Shown piece after piece: positions 1-11,723 of a stretch of DNA of 64,000 bases. Position 1 is the first letter of the stretch. Every line of letters begins with the position of its first letter. A program made the translations under genes and the position numbers. The notes under the pieces were generated by a model, which saw only the letters and a program-made list of their open reading frames with translations, did not search any database and was not told the origin of the DNA. Source of the DNA: Bremia lactucae (lineage: Eukaryota > Oomycota > Peronosporomycetes > Peronosporales > Peronosporaceae); NCBI RefSeq assembly GCF_004359215.1, contig NC_090614.1, positions 3,503,037 through 3,567,036 on the forward strand, given 5' to 3'.

Positions 1-2960
1 GGCGGGTAACACCCCTCCATGTGACCACAGCCATACCAACTTGTCGCCGATCCACATATAAGGCAGTCCACGAGGCCGTCGATTCGACGACGTCGTACAA
101 CCACCTCGCACTTCTTCCTCCATTACACAGATTCTAGGTCTGTCCTGGAAGCATTATCTGCGTCCCCGGAAGGTGGGTATATTGATCAAGTGTGCTTGTT
201 CACAGAGGGGGCCGCTGACACATCTTCTCGCTTGAAGCGCACGAGTCTGCTTTACGCCCTACGAGCGCTAAACCAAAGTCAGCGCGAAAGGAGAATTTCC
301 GGCTCAACTTTTGGACGCTTTACGTAATCACGTAACCCGGCCAATCAAATCGTCTGAAACAATGCAGACGTTTTTCCTGACAAGATTTCGGCTAAACTAC
401 CTGTTGTTTGGGGAGTTCAACATGAGATTGATCACGTACCTGGGTCTTAGTACTATGTGACGTGGCAGTGACCGCTTTCGCGCAATCAAGTTAAGGCGCT
501 TGACAATTTCTTAAATAGCCGCCGCAAAACAGGTCATGTGAGCGAGAGTGCCTCGCCCCATTTGAGTCCTACCTTCCGTACGAAGAGTGCAACTGGCGGG
601 TGGCCCATCGTCCACGCCTTAATAGGCTGAACGATGCCACGATTCCAGCGCAGACACCGATCCCCAGAAAGGACATGGTGCTAAATCCAGTCTGGGGTGT
701 CATTTACAGTGCCATCGGCCTGACCGATGGCTTTTACTAGATTGACAAGTGACATTTTCCTGACAGCGGTCAGCACGCCGAGCAGCTTCCTCTGGGAATG
801 GTTTGTAATGCCATAGGCACTGAAGAACGGTCCCGCGACATCTAAACACATGGAGTCGCTTTTGCGACCACTTCGCGAATTTGCGCCGATCAACTGCGAC
901 ATCATTTCGTGTTGATGACGACCTCAGTAAAATTGATGTGCATTTGGGGCACGTAAAACAAGTACTTGAAGTGATGAGAGACAACAAACTTAGACATATT
1001 TGAATAAGTGTGTATTTTTCACACCGAAAATTTCGGTGCTGGCTGCTGCGTGAGTAAAGAAGGGATTCGAGCCGATCTCGAAAAGGTTTTATCTATCTGC
1101 TCATGGTCAACACCTACGAACTCGACAGCGTTGAGTCCATGGCTTGGTTAAGCAAATAATCTGCACAAGTACAGGATGGATCTTTTCAACCACTATCGTT
1201 TTTCTTTAGAAAAGGCGCCACGTGGTCATGGCGCCCAACCATCCGACGCATTTGAATCCGTGGAGAAGAAACTGGCTTCAGCTACAGTCTTGATTTTGCC
1301 AGACTAGTTTCGCGATCGGCTGCACACTCATGCAATTTGGCACGACAGTCATGAACAGGTCGTGAGCTATCAGTCATGACCAAAAACCAGCCAAAAAATT
1401 CCCCAGTCCACGACAAGTAACTATTGGCCATGCGATACGCTCTCGTCAAATTTTGAGTGCATCTCCTCATAGAACAGGCCTTCGCGCGGAACACTTATGA
1501 CGCGTCATTGCGAACCGCAACGAAAAGTCCTCATCGGTGGCAACGGATAACTTGCTGTCGTTTTCTGGGTACAACCTCGGCGTTCACTACAAGCCGCGCA
1601 AGAATAATATTCCTGCCGATGCCCTGTCACGACGTTCTAACTACGATCCTCGCTTAGACTTGGGTCGTCAGAATACTGAGCGGATATTGACAACAGGTGC
1701 GCGGCGTGTGTGTCACTAAATTTCAATCGAGTCGTTCCAGTATTATCTCTTACCGATGAAATTGTAGCAACTTACGACGACGAGCCAATTATACTGACAT
1801 AACAACGTATTCACGCTTACCCAACGATGCTTTAGTATGTGCTCTTTTCCGTTCAAAGTGTGATCACATCATGTTGAAGTTTAGACGGAAAGCCTGTTGG
1901 TGTACAGCATCAATCGTTTCGATGAGCCGCGGACGGTGATTAATAACGATCCTGATCTACGAGCTCTGATAATTCACGAGTTCCATGATTCCCCATGCTG
2001 AGGTCATCTGGGTCGCAAATGACTTCGTCGCAGCTGATTCGCGAAATTTTGACTGGCCCAACTAAAATAAGTGGGTGCGTAACTTAGTGCGGGCCTGTGA
2101 AATTTGCCAGCGTGTGAAGCGGTCGCCTTCGTTAAATACGTCCTATTGAGGCATGGCGCTCGGTTTTTATGGACTTCATCTTTGGCCTTCCGACGGACGA
2201 TAGAGGCTGCAAGAGTATCCTGGTTTATGTCGTCCGCTTTAGTAAAATGAGTCATCCCATTCTGTTAGGGCACAAATTACCTCGGCTGAGACCGCGGTGC
2301 ACTTCATCGACGCGGTGAACCTCCATCATGGTCTTCTGGAGTCGATGTGTCCGACCGCGATCCACGACTTCCGTCTTCTAAACAAAACTCTTCCAGCTTC
2401 TCGGAACATCATTGCTGATGTCGACAGTGGTCTTTCCGGGGTAGATGGGCAAACTGAACGCGTTTTTCGCGTTCTCGAAGACATACCTCGCAGTGTGCGA
2501 CTTCATTTACCAATAAAAGCTCCTTTCTGTCGAGCTTGAACACGCGTCGACGGGTTTGACGCCTATCTTCGTTAATAATGTCCACCGCCCTCGCGTTCAC
2601 GCTCTAATTGCCGTCGGTAGTCCCTTGGCACGGCGCCTCGTGGATTTACTCTGGAGGGTTATGTAGCCGATGTCGACCATCCAAAATTATCGAGTGCAGC
2701 TCGCGCCATGACCAGCGCTAATGTGGTCACACGGTCGCAGGTGCGGAAACCGATCTAGATGCCACCCGAGTGGCGATGGCTAGGTTAACTTCGCAGACAT
2801 TGACTGATCTGTCATCAAGGGACCGGACGTTTACGACACCGCCTAATATGGTTAGCTATGCGCCACGACAATCGGCGCGTCCGATCGATGACTTCGCTGC
2901 GAGCGACCCCACGCTACAGCGACAGTCAATAACTCGGTATACTGGGGATACACTTCAGGC
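1..2960 (+). mobile_element. Decayed Ty3/gypsy pol, plus strand
   Basis: Translating the plus strand in shifting frames gives the gypsy pol order. The reverse transcriptase start lies at about 430-990 (WPIVHALNRLNDATIPAQTP, then a Leu-Trp-Glu-Trp stretch and a palm region where the catalytic Asp pair is lost). The end of RNase H follows at about 1540-1660 (VHYKPRKNNIPADALSRR), then the integrase zinc-binding and core regions at about 1950-2500. Stops and frameshifts interrupt every domain, so it is dead. No 5' LTR is visible; the window opens inside the element. Confidence 0.8.
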
Positions 2961-4400
2961 ATCTGTGGACCAAAAATGAATGAGCGCGAATTATTTCCAG
3001 CCACGCAATCATGTAAAGAGAGTCATTTATAACATATTTTGGAGTGAGCAAATTTGCTGCAAGATTTATTGGACTCTATAAGGTACTTAACACGATTGGA
3101 GGAGCATATTTACACGTACCTGTTACGACGTTTTACGTTGGGTGCAATCGCGCATCTTCCAGCTATAATTTCTAAGTCTGTTTAGCAGGCTGAGCCAGTG
3201 AAGCGTAAATTTAGCGCCCATCCCAGCGAGCCCCGTCGCTGAGCCGACATCAGGCGGGGGTGCGATCCAGCTTTCAAGTGACCGACGATATGGCTCCCCA
3301 GCATCCCTAAACGCTTGCAACTCTCAACTAGACTGACAAATCTCAGTCGCATTCCGCTCTGCTCGCACAGCGCTCGTCGATGCTTCCTCCGCTTCGAGCT
3401 GAGCGTCAGCAGCCCGGGTTGTCGCGGCGTCCACATAGTCCTGGGCAACCAGGACGAACGCAGTACCACCGCGACGGTCCATCTCTCCTTGTGGATGCTG
3501 CGCGTGAATTCCGCTGGATCGTTGACCGACTTGTTGATCACTCGGATCCACTGAGTACGCCTGGTCAGATAACACATGGGGAGCGCGCGATTCCCATCGC
3601 GCGCCGCTACCGGGCACGCTGGTGGGCGCTTCTCCAATAAACATATATAGGAACCTAGCTCTTCCCTACTTTGTGACGTTCCGGGTGTTTTTGAGATTGA
3701 AGCCCAGTTGTTTTCGGTTGCTGTGACCTCGGGTCACCCCGAGGCGAGGATTGTCAAGACGACGTTCCGGCGAATAGAACCGTCTCCGAGTTGCGAATGC
3801 GGTCTTTGCCTCACCCGAGTGAGTCGCAATGACCTGTCAATGACCCGGCCGATTCGGCGCGATCCGCCACGAATAGTGGCGGCTTCTTTCTCGCTGAGCG
3901 GTCGTTCAGAGATGTGAGCTTCCCTAGCAACCTTAGACATCCCTCGACCACTTGGACGAAGCAGAGGCGGTCATCGTTCCACAAACTTTTTCGCGTTAGG
4001 CGCTGAGGAAATGATCACTGCAAAGATCTTCTCTGTCAACAAGCCAACCGACAAAGCTGCGTCTTGGACATAATCCGCTTCCATCGCGGGATGAAGGCGC
4101 ACCACGACGTCTGAAGCGCATCGTATCCGACGCCATCAATCATATATCCGCTCACGCTGCGGACGCGCCGGAAATGATATCGCACAGTGTCAGGAGAGCC
4201 CAGGGTATCTGCTCCGGACAAGTTGAACAGTGCCCACGGCCGAATGTCAGCGTCCACTTCGTGGACGTATACACTGCCGCTGATGGTCCTTCGCGGCAGT
4301 CCGTGGTTGCTTACACCTCGTTCCATTATCGTTGCCTGAGTGCCTGTGCCTTCGTCGTCTCTTAATTTTTTGTGTGAGCACTCACGGTGCATGAGTGCTG
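2961..4400 (-). other. 3' internal region of the first gypsy element, open only on the minus strand
   Basis: Between the integrase remains and the polypurine tract near 4400 lie 1.4 kb with no recognisable plus-strand coding sequence. Overlapping minus-strand frames are open instead, at 3123-3320, 3182-3637, 3324-3644, 3734-3940 and 4036-4392. I do not recognise any of these translations. Their GC-rich composition matches the neighbouring element rather than host spacer. Confidence 0.4.
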
Positions 4401-4660
4401 TCTTTAAAGGGATAATGTAATGGGATCTTCCCGTTACATGATACTTAGCTTATTTATACATATCACTTAATTAGGGCGTTATACTCGAATTTTCGGGTGT
4501 AGCACGTCGGATATTTCTGTTGATAATAAGGAGCCATATAAATTATTATCCAGTAAGATTTCGGCACGTAACTGTAAGACTTCCATAGGTCGAGAAGTCT
4601 TTTCACTATTAAGTTCTTAAATGTAATTTTTTACATATATTACGGACTTACCTAACGCTT
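4398..4660 (+). mobile_element. Polypurine tract and start of a 3' LTR
   Basis: A purine run (AAAGGGATAA, about 4399-4408) precedes a sequence opening with TGTAATGGGATC and CTTCCCGTTACA, the near-palindromic LTR start shared by several LTRs in the window. Position and orientation fit the 3' LTR of the plus-strand element to the left. Its right end is lost where a minus-strand gypsy piece begins. Confidence 0.55.
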
Positions 4661-4679
4661 CCTCAAGTGCACGAGAAAG

Positions 4680-6560
4680 CCAGGTGACGTCGCTCTAAGC
4701 CCGTCACAGTAACCCCACTATCAGTAACACTCAATGTTTGTGTGTTAGGAGCAGCCTTCGTCAACAAGCTTGCGCATTCTATTGACGTCGCTAGAATCAG
4801 TAGAGCGCTTTGCACCTACCGACCCTGACATTTTTTTACGATCCGCCTCGACGTTGCCGCTTCGCGACAGCGTCGATCCGCGGCCTTAGCTATTCTTAGC
4901 GGGAGGTGGATCGTTTCACTCATTGTTTTAGGCCCTGAACTTCTGGCACTACACTCATTGTCGTAGTTCTGTGTTTCAACAACGGTTGCAGCTTTGCAAT
5001 CGCTTACAACTTGAAGAGGGAGCTTCTTTCTGTATACTTACGCAAGGATTATAGGTGCTCGATCCCCGGCTTCTTGTCGTCTCGGTTGTCAATAAGCGTC
5101 AGAGTGAACAAACGCAATTTCAGGCTAAAGTGCTCCTTTTCCGTTATTGATCTAGTGTCATTAATTTGAGTCGGAACAGGTGGTTCTTGACAGGATAAAC
5201 CACAAGTCCCTTGATGAACACTATAACTTGTGTCGGTTCGTCTATTGGTTTACTTCGATATAACTGAGTAAGAATCGTGTGTGCTGGGCAAGGAAGGTCA
5301 CGCCTCTCTTCAGCTTCATTTCTAGCTTTAGAGCCTTGGTTCCCTTTAGGTACTTGGTAATCCTTTTCTCAAGCTTCCAGTCTTGTTGTCTTGGCTTGTG
5401 TGTCTTTCTCGTAGCTTTGTGAACCGCGAAATCTATATCAGGTCTAGTATTGCCCTGTTTCAGATACAAGAGCTCTGCCCGAACCCTGAATTCGGGCTGT
5501 CGAGCCGGGTCTAAGATTTCATACTACCCAAACACATATAGGTTGTAAGCTTGAGCCCTAAGGACCAGATTTTGGTACGCTCGGCAAGTTAGATATGCCA
5601 AACCTCGCTTTCGTTGAATCGTCATCGATGTAGTGAGCTTCAATAGCGTCGTCTGATTTGACGAACCATCTTTAAAGCGAGTCGTCTGCGACTGCTTCGA
5701 CTTAGAGATTTCGATCTTAAGCTTTCGGGTCGACGCGAATGCGCCGGCCTGCTAGCAGCATGTAAATGCTACTGTCTCTACAGTTCCAAGTGTTATGCGC
5801 CCTGTTTCTCAACACCTCTGCCTGTTGAAAGCCTTGTTGCTGATGCAAGGTTACTTATTCTTGGGCCTGGTCGAGTACATGTTGTTGGAATTCAAAATCA
5901 GCCGTGTGCTGATCATCTCTTTACTAAGCGAAATACATGGCAGAAATGGCTGGCCCGCCCATGGACGAGCTCATTTGCTCGACCGCTTCCATTCGAGTTC
6001 ACTCAAGCAGGTGAACCTCTCACGCGTTGCGAGAAAGCATACGTGAGAGGCATATAAGCCCCTCGCTTCTTCGACCAACGTGCCCATGTTAAATAGTACA
6101 TATGTGGCCGTTGAACGGACCACCAGTTTTAACGGGGCAACTTTAGCTAGTACTGATTCAGTACTAGCCAACCTGAGGTGAGGTGCTTCCCGAGTACTTT
6201 ATGTTCAAGACATTCAGAGGAAGCTTACAAGTTGCTATATCGTCTTAGCAGCTAAACCGATACTAAAAAAAACTTCGTAAAGTAAAAAAGTAAAATTTTA
6301 TTAATATTATAAGTTCCTGCGTAATAACCGTCCTATCTACTACCTTTAATTTATTCATATAAAGCTATATATAGTGACTTAATGTGCACCGCTCATTCGT
6401 AGGTCAAGCAGCGATTGGCGGGGTTAATTTGAGTTAAATCGGCTAATGCAATCGAACTGTTGCATTGTTGCTTCCTTATTGCCATGTACGCTTTTATTTA
6501 AAATACAAGTAAATTATTAAGATATATTAATTGTAATCCCATGTATTATTTTCTTTTATA
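4680..6560 (-). mobile_element. Minus-strand gypsy fragment: gag region plus 5' LTR
   Basis: Sequence at 4700-5220 and 5480-6100 matches, in reverse complement, the gag and gag-protease segments of the plus-strand element at 45.3-46.5 kb. To its right, about 6113-6560 is a reverse-oriented LTR that keeps the family landmarks (a GGGGCAAC edge and a TTGGCGGGGTTAATTTGAG-type box). Gag followed by LTR on the right is what a minus-strand element should show. Edges are approximate. Confidence 0.55.
5222..5475 (-). mobile_element. Ty1/copia RNase H fragment inside gypsy gag
   Basis: A minus-strand 75-codon open stretch reads as the copia segment just before RNase H: a TRPDIDFAVHKATRKTHKP motif, then ITKYLKGTKALKLEMK. 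It interrupts homology to gypsy gag on both sides, so it is a nested copia remnant. It lacks other copia domains. Confidence 0.7.
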
Positions 6561-7468
6561 GAAAACAATAACTATTAGTCCTTAGACAGACTGAGCAAAA
6601 TTGCGCATCTAGCATCAGGTAGCTTTAAGGCATGCTTTATACATTCACCGTACGTATGAGTCCGCGTAAATGTAACATATAGACAACATCCACATCCGTG
6701 AACAACAGAATTGTGACGTGTTGCACGCGTTCTTGTTTATGGACCCCAAGTCAATTGTCACGCCAGTTGTAACGAGGCACGACAACTAGTAATGCTACAG
6801 TACAAATCCAAGCCTCGAAGTGCTTCGACTCGCGAGATAGAATAGATTCAGTAGGACACTGACTGACAAATGTATTAGTTCCAATCGTGGCTTTTCTGAA
6901 TCTGTGAATGCAGAAAGGCAACAAGTGGAGAGCCACTCGTTGTGTTTTTAATCGCAATCACGATCGATTTTTACTTAGGCGGTGGTACATAATGTTGGAT
7001 TGCGGCATTAAATGGTGCTATTTGCATGACCGTGTTTCTTCCAATCATCATGCTTCCGACTTCATGCGAGCAGAACAATTGTGTACTGTACTGATGCACC
7101 ATCAGGAACAATACATCAAGTACCCGCAGCTGCCATCCTATCCGTTTCAAAAACAGACCATTTCGTGTACGACCAAAGGTTCGTATCCGTACACTAGCGA
7201 ATTTAAGCCCCCGAGTACGAGCCACCGAATGAGCACGTGATGCAAATGTCATTTCTTTTGCACACCAGGGTGCAAAAGTGACAATCAGCCAATGGCGTGT
7301 ACCAGAGACATCAGCAACACTCGATTGCAAAATGGACCACCTTTGGAATCGTATATTAAAAAAAACGCGGCGCACAGTATCTCCTCGTACGTCAAGAGTA
7401 TTGACCAATCACGGCCGTCGGACATACGACCTTTCATAGTACCTTTGTGCACGCACCTTGGTGTCGCT
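6561..7468. other. Intergenic region, nothing recognised
   Basis: The left part is AT-rich. Two mutually antisense open frames occur (6908-7240 plus, 6971-7408 minus), but neither resembles a known family and both look incidental. Confidence 0.5.
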
Positions 7469-7487
7469 GCTCATTCGATTTCTATCG
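7467..7487 (+). promoter_or_regulatory. Oomycete INR/FPR-type core promoter
   Basis: GCTCATTCGATTTC at 7469-7482 resembles the oomycete initiator (a GCTCATTY core) followed by a T-rich flanking promoter region. It lies 46-59 nt upstream of the ATG at 7528, a normal 5' leader length in these organisms. Confidence 0.5.
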
Positions 7488-7527
7488 GGAAGAGAGAAAG
7501 TGAGGTTCTTCTATCCCAGAACAACTA

Positions 7528-9183
7528 ATGATTTGTCCACAAGACGACGAGGAACTTCATGACGCCCACGTTGTGACTAATTACGATGACCTTCTGGACG
7601 ACGTAGTGACCAAAGGCAGCCTGAACGACGACAGGCTGACAATCTCAGTCGACTGGAGCGACGACTCGATTGAATTGAGGCGGAATCAAGCGGAGCGCGT
7701 GTCAAGTAGACACACGGAAGGAAGAATGGCTACGGGTGCGAGTACTATGATTGCCGACGGCACTTGTGTTCCGATTTTACTACGCGCGTCAAGCCAAGGA
7801 GCGTACTTTGACTTTCGAAGTCTCGACCCGGATCATACCGTCGGACGTACCCGCGTACCCTGGCATTCGAAGAGCATATCGGATATACGAGACTTAAGCC
7901 CACCGCGAGTTGTGGCATTTGATGTGAGTGGCAAATTGTTTCGTTGTAAAGAGAGTTTAATTGCCAAGTATCCACTAAAGCGACTGAATCAGATCATCAC
8001 GTGCAAATGTGGCAAAATCACTTGCCTCGATGATGCATTCTATATTGACCGCAACCCGCAACATTTTGAAATGATTTTAGACTGGTATCGGACGGGCAAA
8101 CTTGTCCGACAGCGAAATGTGAACGAAGAAGCGTTCAAAAATGATGCCATTTATTTTGATTTGTACGACGAAATGTTTCCGTGTACGCCAACTTCCGACG
8201 CAATACAGACGTTTACGACCACGGAGGCGGTTTTCCCGTTGCTATCTGTACGCAGACGATCGGTCAATGACGTCGAGTTGGCTCGTACGACCCCTAAAAG
8301 GGTTAGTATGTTTGCCACAATGGCTTCTGTCCCGCAACAACCGTCGCAACGAAAACAGTCCGAACAGGAAAGCGAGAAGATGATCAACGCGCCAGATGTG
8401 CAGTTGCCATCCACGACCACAGACGGGCCCGAGCGGTTTATTCGACGGGAGAGACGTATTTTAACCCCCTCGAGTCTCCCACTGATCTTTCTGATGCGTT
8501 CGTGCGAACATTTGCTTGTGGAAAAGGTCACGGGGCGAGGGAAATTGCTCGTACGTGTCTGTGATGCAACAGGGTTGCGGCAAGTCCATGTGGCGCAAGC
8601 AATTTTGTTTGATAGCCAGTCGCGTTGCGATCGTTTTGGCAACGGGACGCAAATTCAACCCTATGCCCTGTTGCCAGGTGATCACGTATACACGTTTTGG
8701 ATGGCGGAACATACAAGAGGGACTGCTGCGGGCCACCCCGTTCTCTCGCCCATGTTGGATATTGAATTCAAGCTTGTTTACACCTTTGACTCGGGCGACA
8801 AGATGAGCTTTACGTTGGAGAAAGCATTTGCCCATACTTTAAAAACAAGCATGGATACAATTCCCTCTCTTGCTATTGGTGAAAAGGTACTGTCCGAGAC
8901 GGACTCGTCTGTGGCGTGTCTGTTTATGCCACCCAGCAAAATTAGTTCTGAAAATTCGGCACTTTTAGAGGTTGCAGGCAAAAGTCCCTCGCATGCAACA
9001 AAGAAGGTTACTCCTTTTGCCACCGCAAATGGAGAAAAACGTGCACCGCAAATACATAAAAACAAAGCGTCAATTCGGCACGCGGGAGCGTTGATCATGC
9101 GGAGCGGCCACGTCCCGCTACCTTCGTCCTCAGGGCAAAAAAAACACGGTCTACGAACCGAAGTATTTGGTGCCACAACTTAA
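7528..9183 (+). CDS. BTB/T1-domain (KCTD-like) protein
   Basis: The gene is a single 551-residue exon. Residues about 127-217 form a BTB/POZ fold of the potassium-channel tetramerisation (T1/KCTD) type: a VVAFDVSGKLFRCKESLIAK start, the DRNPQHFEMILDWYRTGKL core and the AIYFDLYDEMF end. Such proteins oligomerise and often act as cullin-3 ubiquitin ligase adaptors; that role here is inference. Residues 1-120 are acidic and disordered. Residues about 305-470 are a conserved-looking but unrecognised beta-rich region, and the C-terminus is basic. There is no membrane segment, so it is not a channel. A second in-frame ATG in good context lies near 7726. The stop is followed by an A-rich stretch (about 9318) and by a convergent minus-strand ORF. 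Confidence 0.8.
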   Translation: MICPQDDEELHDAHVVTNYDDLLDDVVTKGSLNDDRLTISVDWSDDSIELRRNQAERVSSRHTEGRMATGASTMIADGTCVPILLRASSQGAYFDFRSLDPDHTVGRTRVPWHSKSISDIRDLSPPRVVAFDVSGKLFRCKESLIAKYPLKRLNQIITCKCGKITCLDDAFYIDRNPQHFEMILDWYRTGKLVRQRNVNEEAFKNDAIYFDLYDEMFPCTPTSDAIQTFTTTEAVFPLLSVRRRSVNDVELARTTPKRVSMFATMASVPQQPSQRKQSEQESEKMINAPDVQLPSTTTDGPERFIRRERRILTPSSLPLIFLMRSCEHLLVEKVTGRGKLLVRVCDATGLRQVHVAQAILFDSQSRCDRFGNGTQIQPYALLPGDHVYTFWMAEHTRGTAAGHPVLSPMLDIEFKLVYTFDSGDKMSFTLEKAFAHTLKTSMDTIPSLAIGEKVLSETDSSVACLFMPPSKISSENSALLEVAGKSPSHATKKVTPFATANGEKRAPQIHKNKASIRHAGALIMRSGHVPLPSSSGQKKHGLRTEVFGATT

Positions 9184-9392
9184 CGACCAATGCCCCGCAA
9201 CGTTGCGAGGCTTGCATCATCTCGAGGCAAAAAACCAAGTCGTTGAGGCAACTTATCATGAAATGCCGCCCCGTCTCTTTGGATAACTGATTTGTACATA
9301 ACCGCGACAGCATGCGAAAATAAAAAAAATGAGTCTACTATTACTTTTACGACTGCACTAAGAATGTTGATGTAACTGGCAACAACGGACCA

Positions 9393-9902
9393 TCACTCAC
9401 CTCGCTGTGGCAAAAGCGACAAAAGCAGTCGTTCCATTTGGCCGAGGCTGCCAGCTGACAATTGAATTTCGCCATTGGTGTGGCCTCCGTCTTGGCACAC
9501 ATCTTGCAGCAACTCAAGCATGGACAAATATTCTTGAAACTCTTGGATCGTCCACGAGGGTTCCAGTACATCTTGGTCATGTGTTGCCACGTGGTTGTAG
9601 GCAAGGGCTGACACGCACGTTGGGCTCCGCGTGGCACTTGGAGCCTTTAAAGATGTTGCCTTGCATATGATAGGGGACCGAATGCTCACAGTGTCTTCAT
9701 CATAGCGTCGTGATGCCGTAGCAAACTTGCCAATTGGCTGTAAAACGTCTTTTGTCCCGAATTGGTTGTCCCATTCTGTCTCTTGGTGCATTTGCAACTC
9801 GTCTATTTCGTTGCAATTGCCTTTAGTTGGAGATTGTGGCTTACTAACATGGTCGGTAGGTGTTGCTAAAAAGTGTTCACTCGGTGCGTCGAATTGGTTC
9901 AT
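9393..9902 (-). CDS. Hypothetical protein, possibly one exon of a longer gene
   Basis: A 169-codon minus-strand ORF of unknown family. The N-terminal half is polar and low in structure; residues about 120-165 are Leu/Gln-rich and probably helical (QEFQEYLSMLELLQDV). It ends in CGAGGTGAGTGA, which is either a stop codon or a splice donor (GGTGAGT). Further open minus-strand frames continue upstream (9918-10178), so extra 5' exons are likely but I could not find a phase-consistent junction. It converges on the BTB gene 210 bp away. Confidence 0.35.
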   Translation of the reverse strand: MNQFDAPSEHFLATPTDHVSKPQSPTKGNCNEIDELQMHQETEWDNQFGTKDVLQPIGKFATASRRYDEDTVSIRSPIICKATSLKAPSATRSPTCVSALAYNHVATHDQDVLEPSWTIQEFQEYLSMLELLQDVCQDGGHTNGEIQLSAGSLGQMERLLLSLLPQRGE

Positions 9903-11723
9903 TCTTGAACGCGTTAGTCACCTTAAGGATAGTTTGCAGATAGAAAAGTGCGTCAGATGATGTTGCATCGTTTGCGAAGTCACGCGTTGTGGACAGTTCC
10001 TCTCTATTTCTGGCCACAGCGACTCGACTCGAAAATAACACACAAGAAAGGCTGCGTCGTTGTTGTTCCTTGACGCAACCCATGTGAAGCATGGAAGCCA
10101 CAGAGACAGCCAGCCATGCAACATTCGACTTTCTTGCACAACGTTGACGTTAAAGTCACTCGACGATTTAGGGCGCACTGCTGCACAAAGTGTCTAAATT
10201 CAAGCTTTTAGAGCATAAAATAATCGTTCGGGTTATTTTTCTATCAGCATCTTAAGCTTCCGAAAAAAAGAATTATATAACTTTCATGATTTCTTCAGGT
10301 CTGACGTCTTGCACGCGACATGCTGAAACAGCAAACTGTTGCCACTTAACGATAGTACCTGCTGAAGTCCTAGGCAAAAGAAGCATTTCTTTCTCCGCCA
10401 TAATACTTGTGCTCAATTGTAAGCGTTGCCTGCCAACGTTTTACTAAGGCTCCTGAATTTATTTGCTAACGAGCAAAGCTTTGAACTTAGCAATTATAAT
10501 TGTCTTGACTTTCCAGAATTCGGACGTGGCAAAGACCTAACCCAGACCACGACCCTAATGCTGCCAGGAGTGCGTGCGAGACTGCAACTTTGATCGAACA
10601 CGCTTGCAACGTGGCAAAAGAATATTTTCCTTGATTGGAACATTAGCAAATTTCATTCGCTTGATATAAAAAACGGATTTATGTCCATTTATGTGATCTT
10701 CTTCATAACCACCATTACAACACTAATTCCTCGACTCGAATGTCCTTCAAAGGTTTATATGCTCCCCATTAACCTCATACATCGGCAAAGAATCGCTGGC
10801 TGTAGGAAATGGGACAGCCTATTCTGAGAAAACTCGTGCATTTTTAAAAATTAAGACCGATTTAAGTAAAAATACAACCTAACGATCTTTCAAAATGGAT
10901 TAAATCGTGAGCAATTGCGTCCCAGTTGCGGAAGAGTTAGAAAGGCGCGCAATATCTCGGAAAAATACAAGTTTAACAATCTTCTGCTGCCGCGTATAAA
11001 TCAAAAAAATCATGCGAATAAAACACACGACATGTCCACGTCTATCGCTTGCATTGTTTCCAACACCTCTCCGGAATAGGTCATTATCCCCAAGGTCATT
11101 ATTGTTAACTCATGCATTGGGCTGCGTTTCATCACTTTTTGGAGAAAAAGCTACTCCACGAACACAAACAAGCGGGCAGCACTGACTCCTTTAAGTCGCG
11201 GGTCGTCTCATACCTGTCGTCATTAAAAAAAACGGCGGAGCACTAGTGTAGTTGATGCTATGAATAGACGACTGCGTACAAGACACGACGCAGCTTCCTA
11301 CAAATTTGCCATAGTAGTTGCTACTCAAAAAGACAATGTTGTAATTTACATTTTCTCAAGTTATAAAAGCATCGCCAGTTTTGTGGCATCAGTTGCCATC
11401 TAAAAAATTATATGCAGCGCTTTATGGTACGGCTTTCTTCCAGCAAACGTTCCATGGCACCTGCTATTCGAAAGTTCTATGCTAATGTGATCTTTAACAT
11501 TCACGATTAGTATTCTGTAGGAACGTAGCCAGTCGTGGAATATTCTTTGCAAAAATGTTTTATAAAAGAAAATTACTGCTACCACTGCCAATCTCGGTAT
11601 TTTAAACGATAAATTGGGTTTCTTTTTACTAGTTCGTGTCTTATGACCCATCGTGCTGCATTGCTCCGCTCCGCATTATGCCTCACGACCGGTGCCTGAC
11701 TAAAAGCCTTTAATTCTAAGACA
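9903..11723. other. Long AT-rich spacer, nothing recognised
   Basis: No long open frame resembling a protein family appears on either strand between about 10190 and 11720, and no LTR edges were seen. Possible 5' exons of the minus-strand hypothetical gene may lie at 9918-10178. Confidence 0.5.

Noticed and set aside
6908..7408. Open frames on both strands (110 and 145 codons) upstream of the BTB gene.
   Set aside because: They are antisense to each other, have no family resemblance, no supporting splice or promoter context, and look like composition-driven frames.
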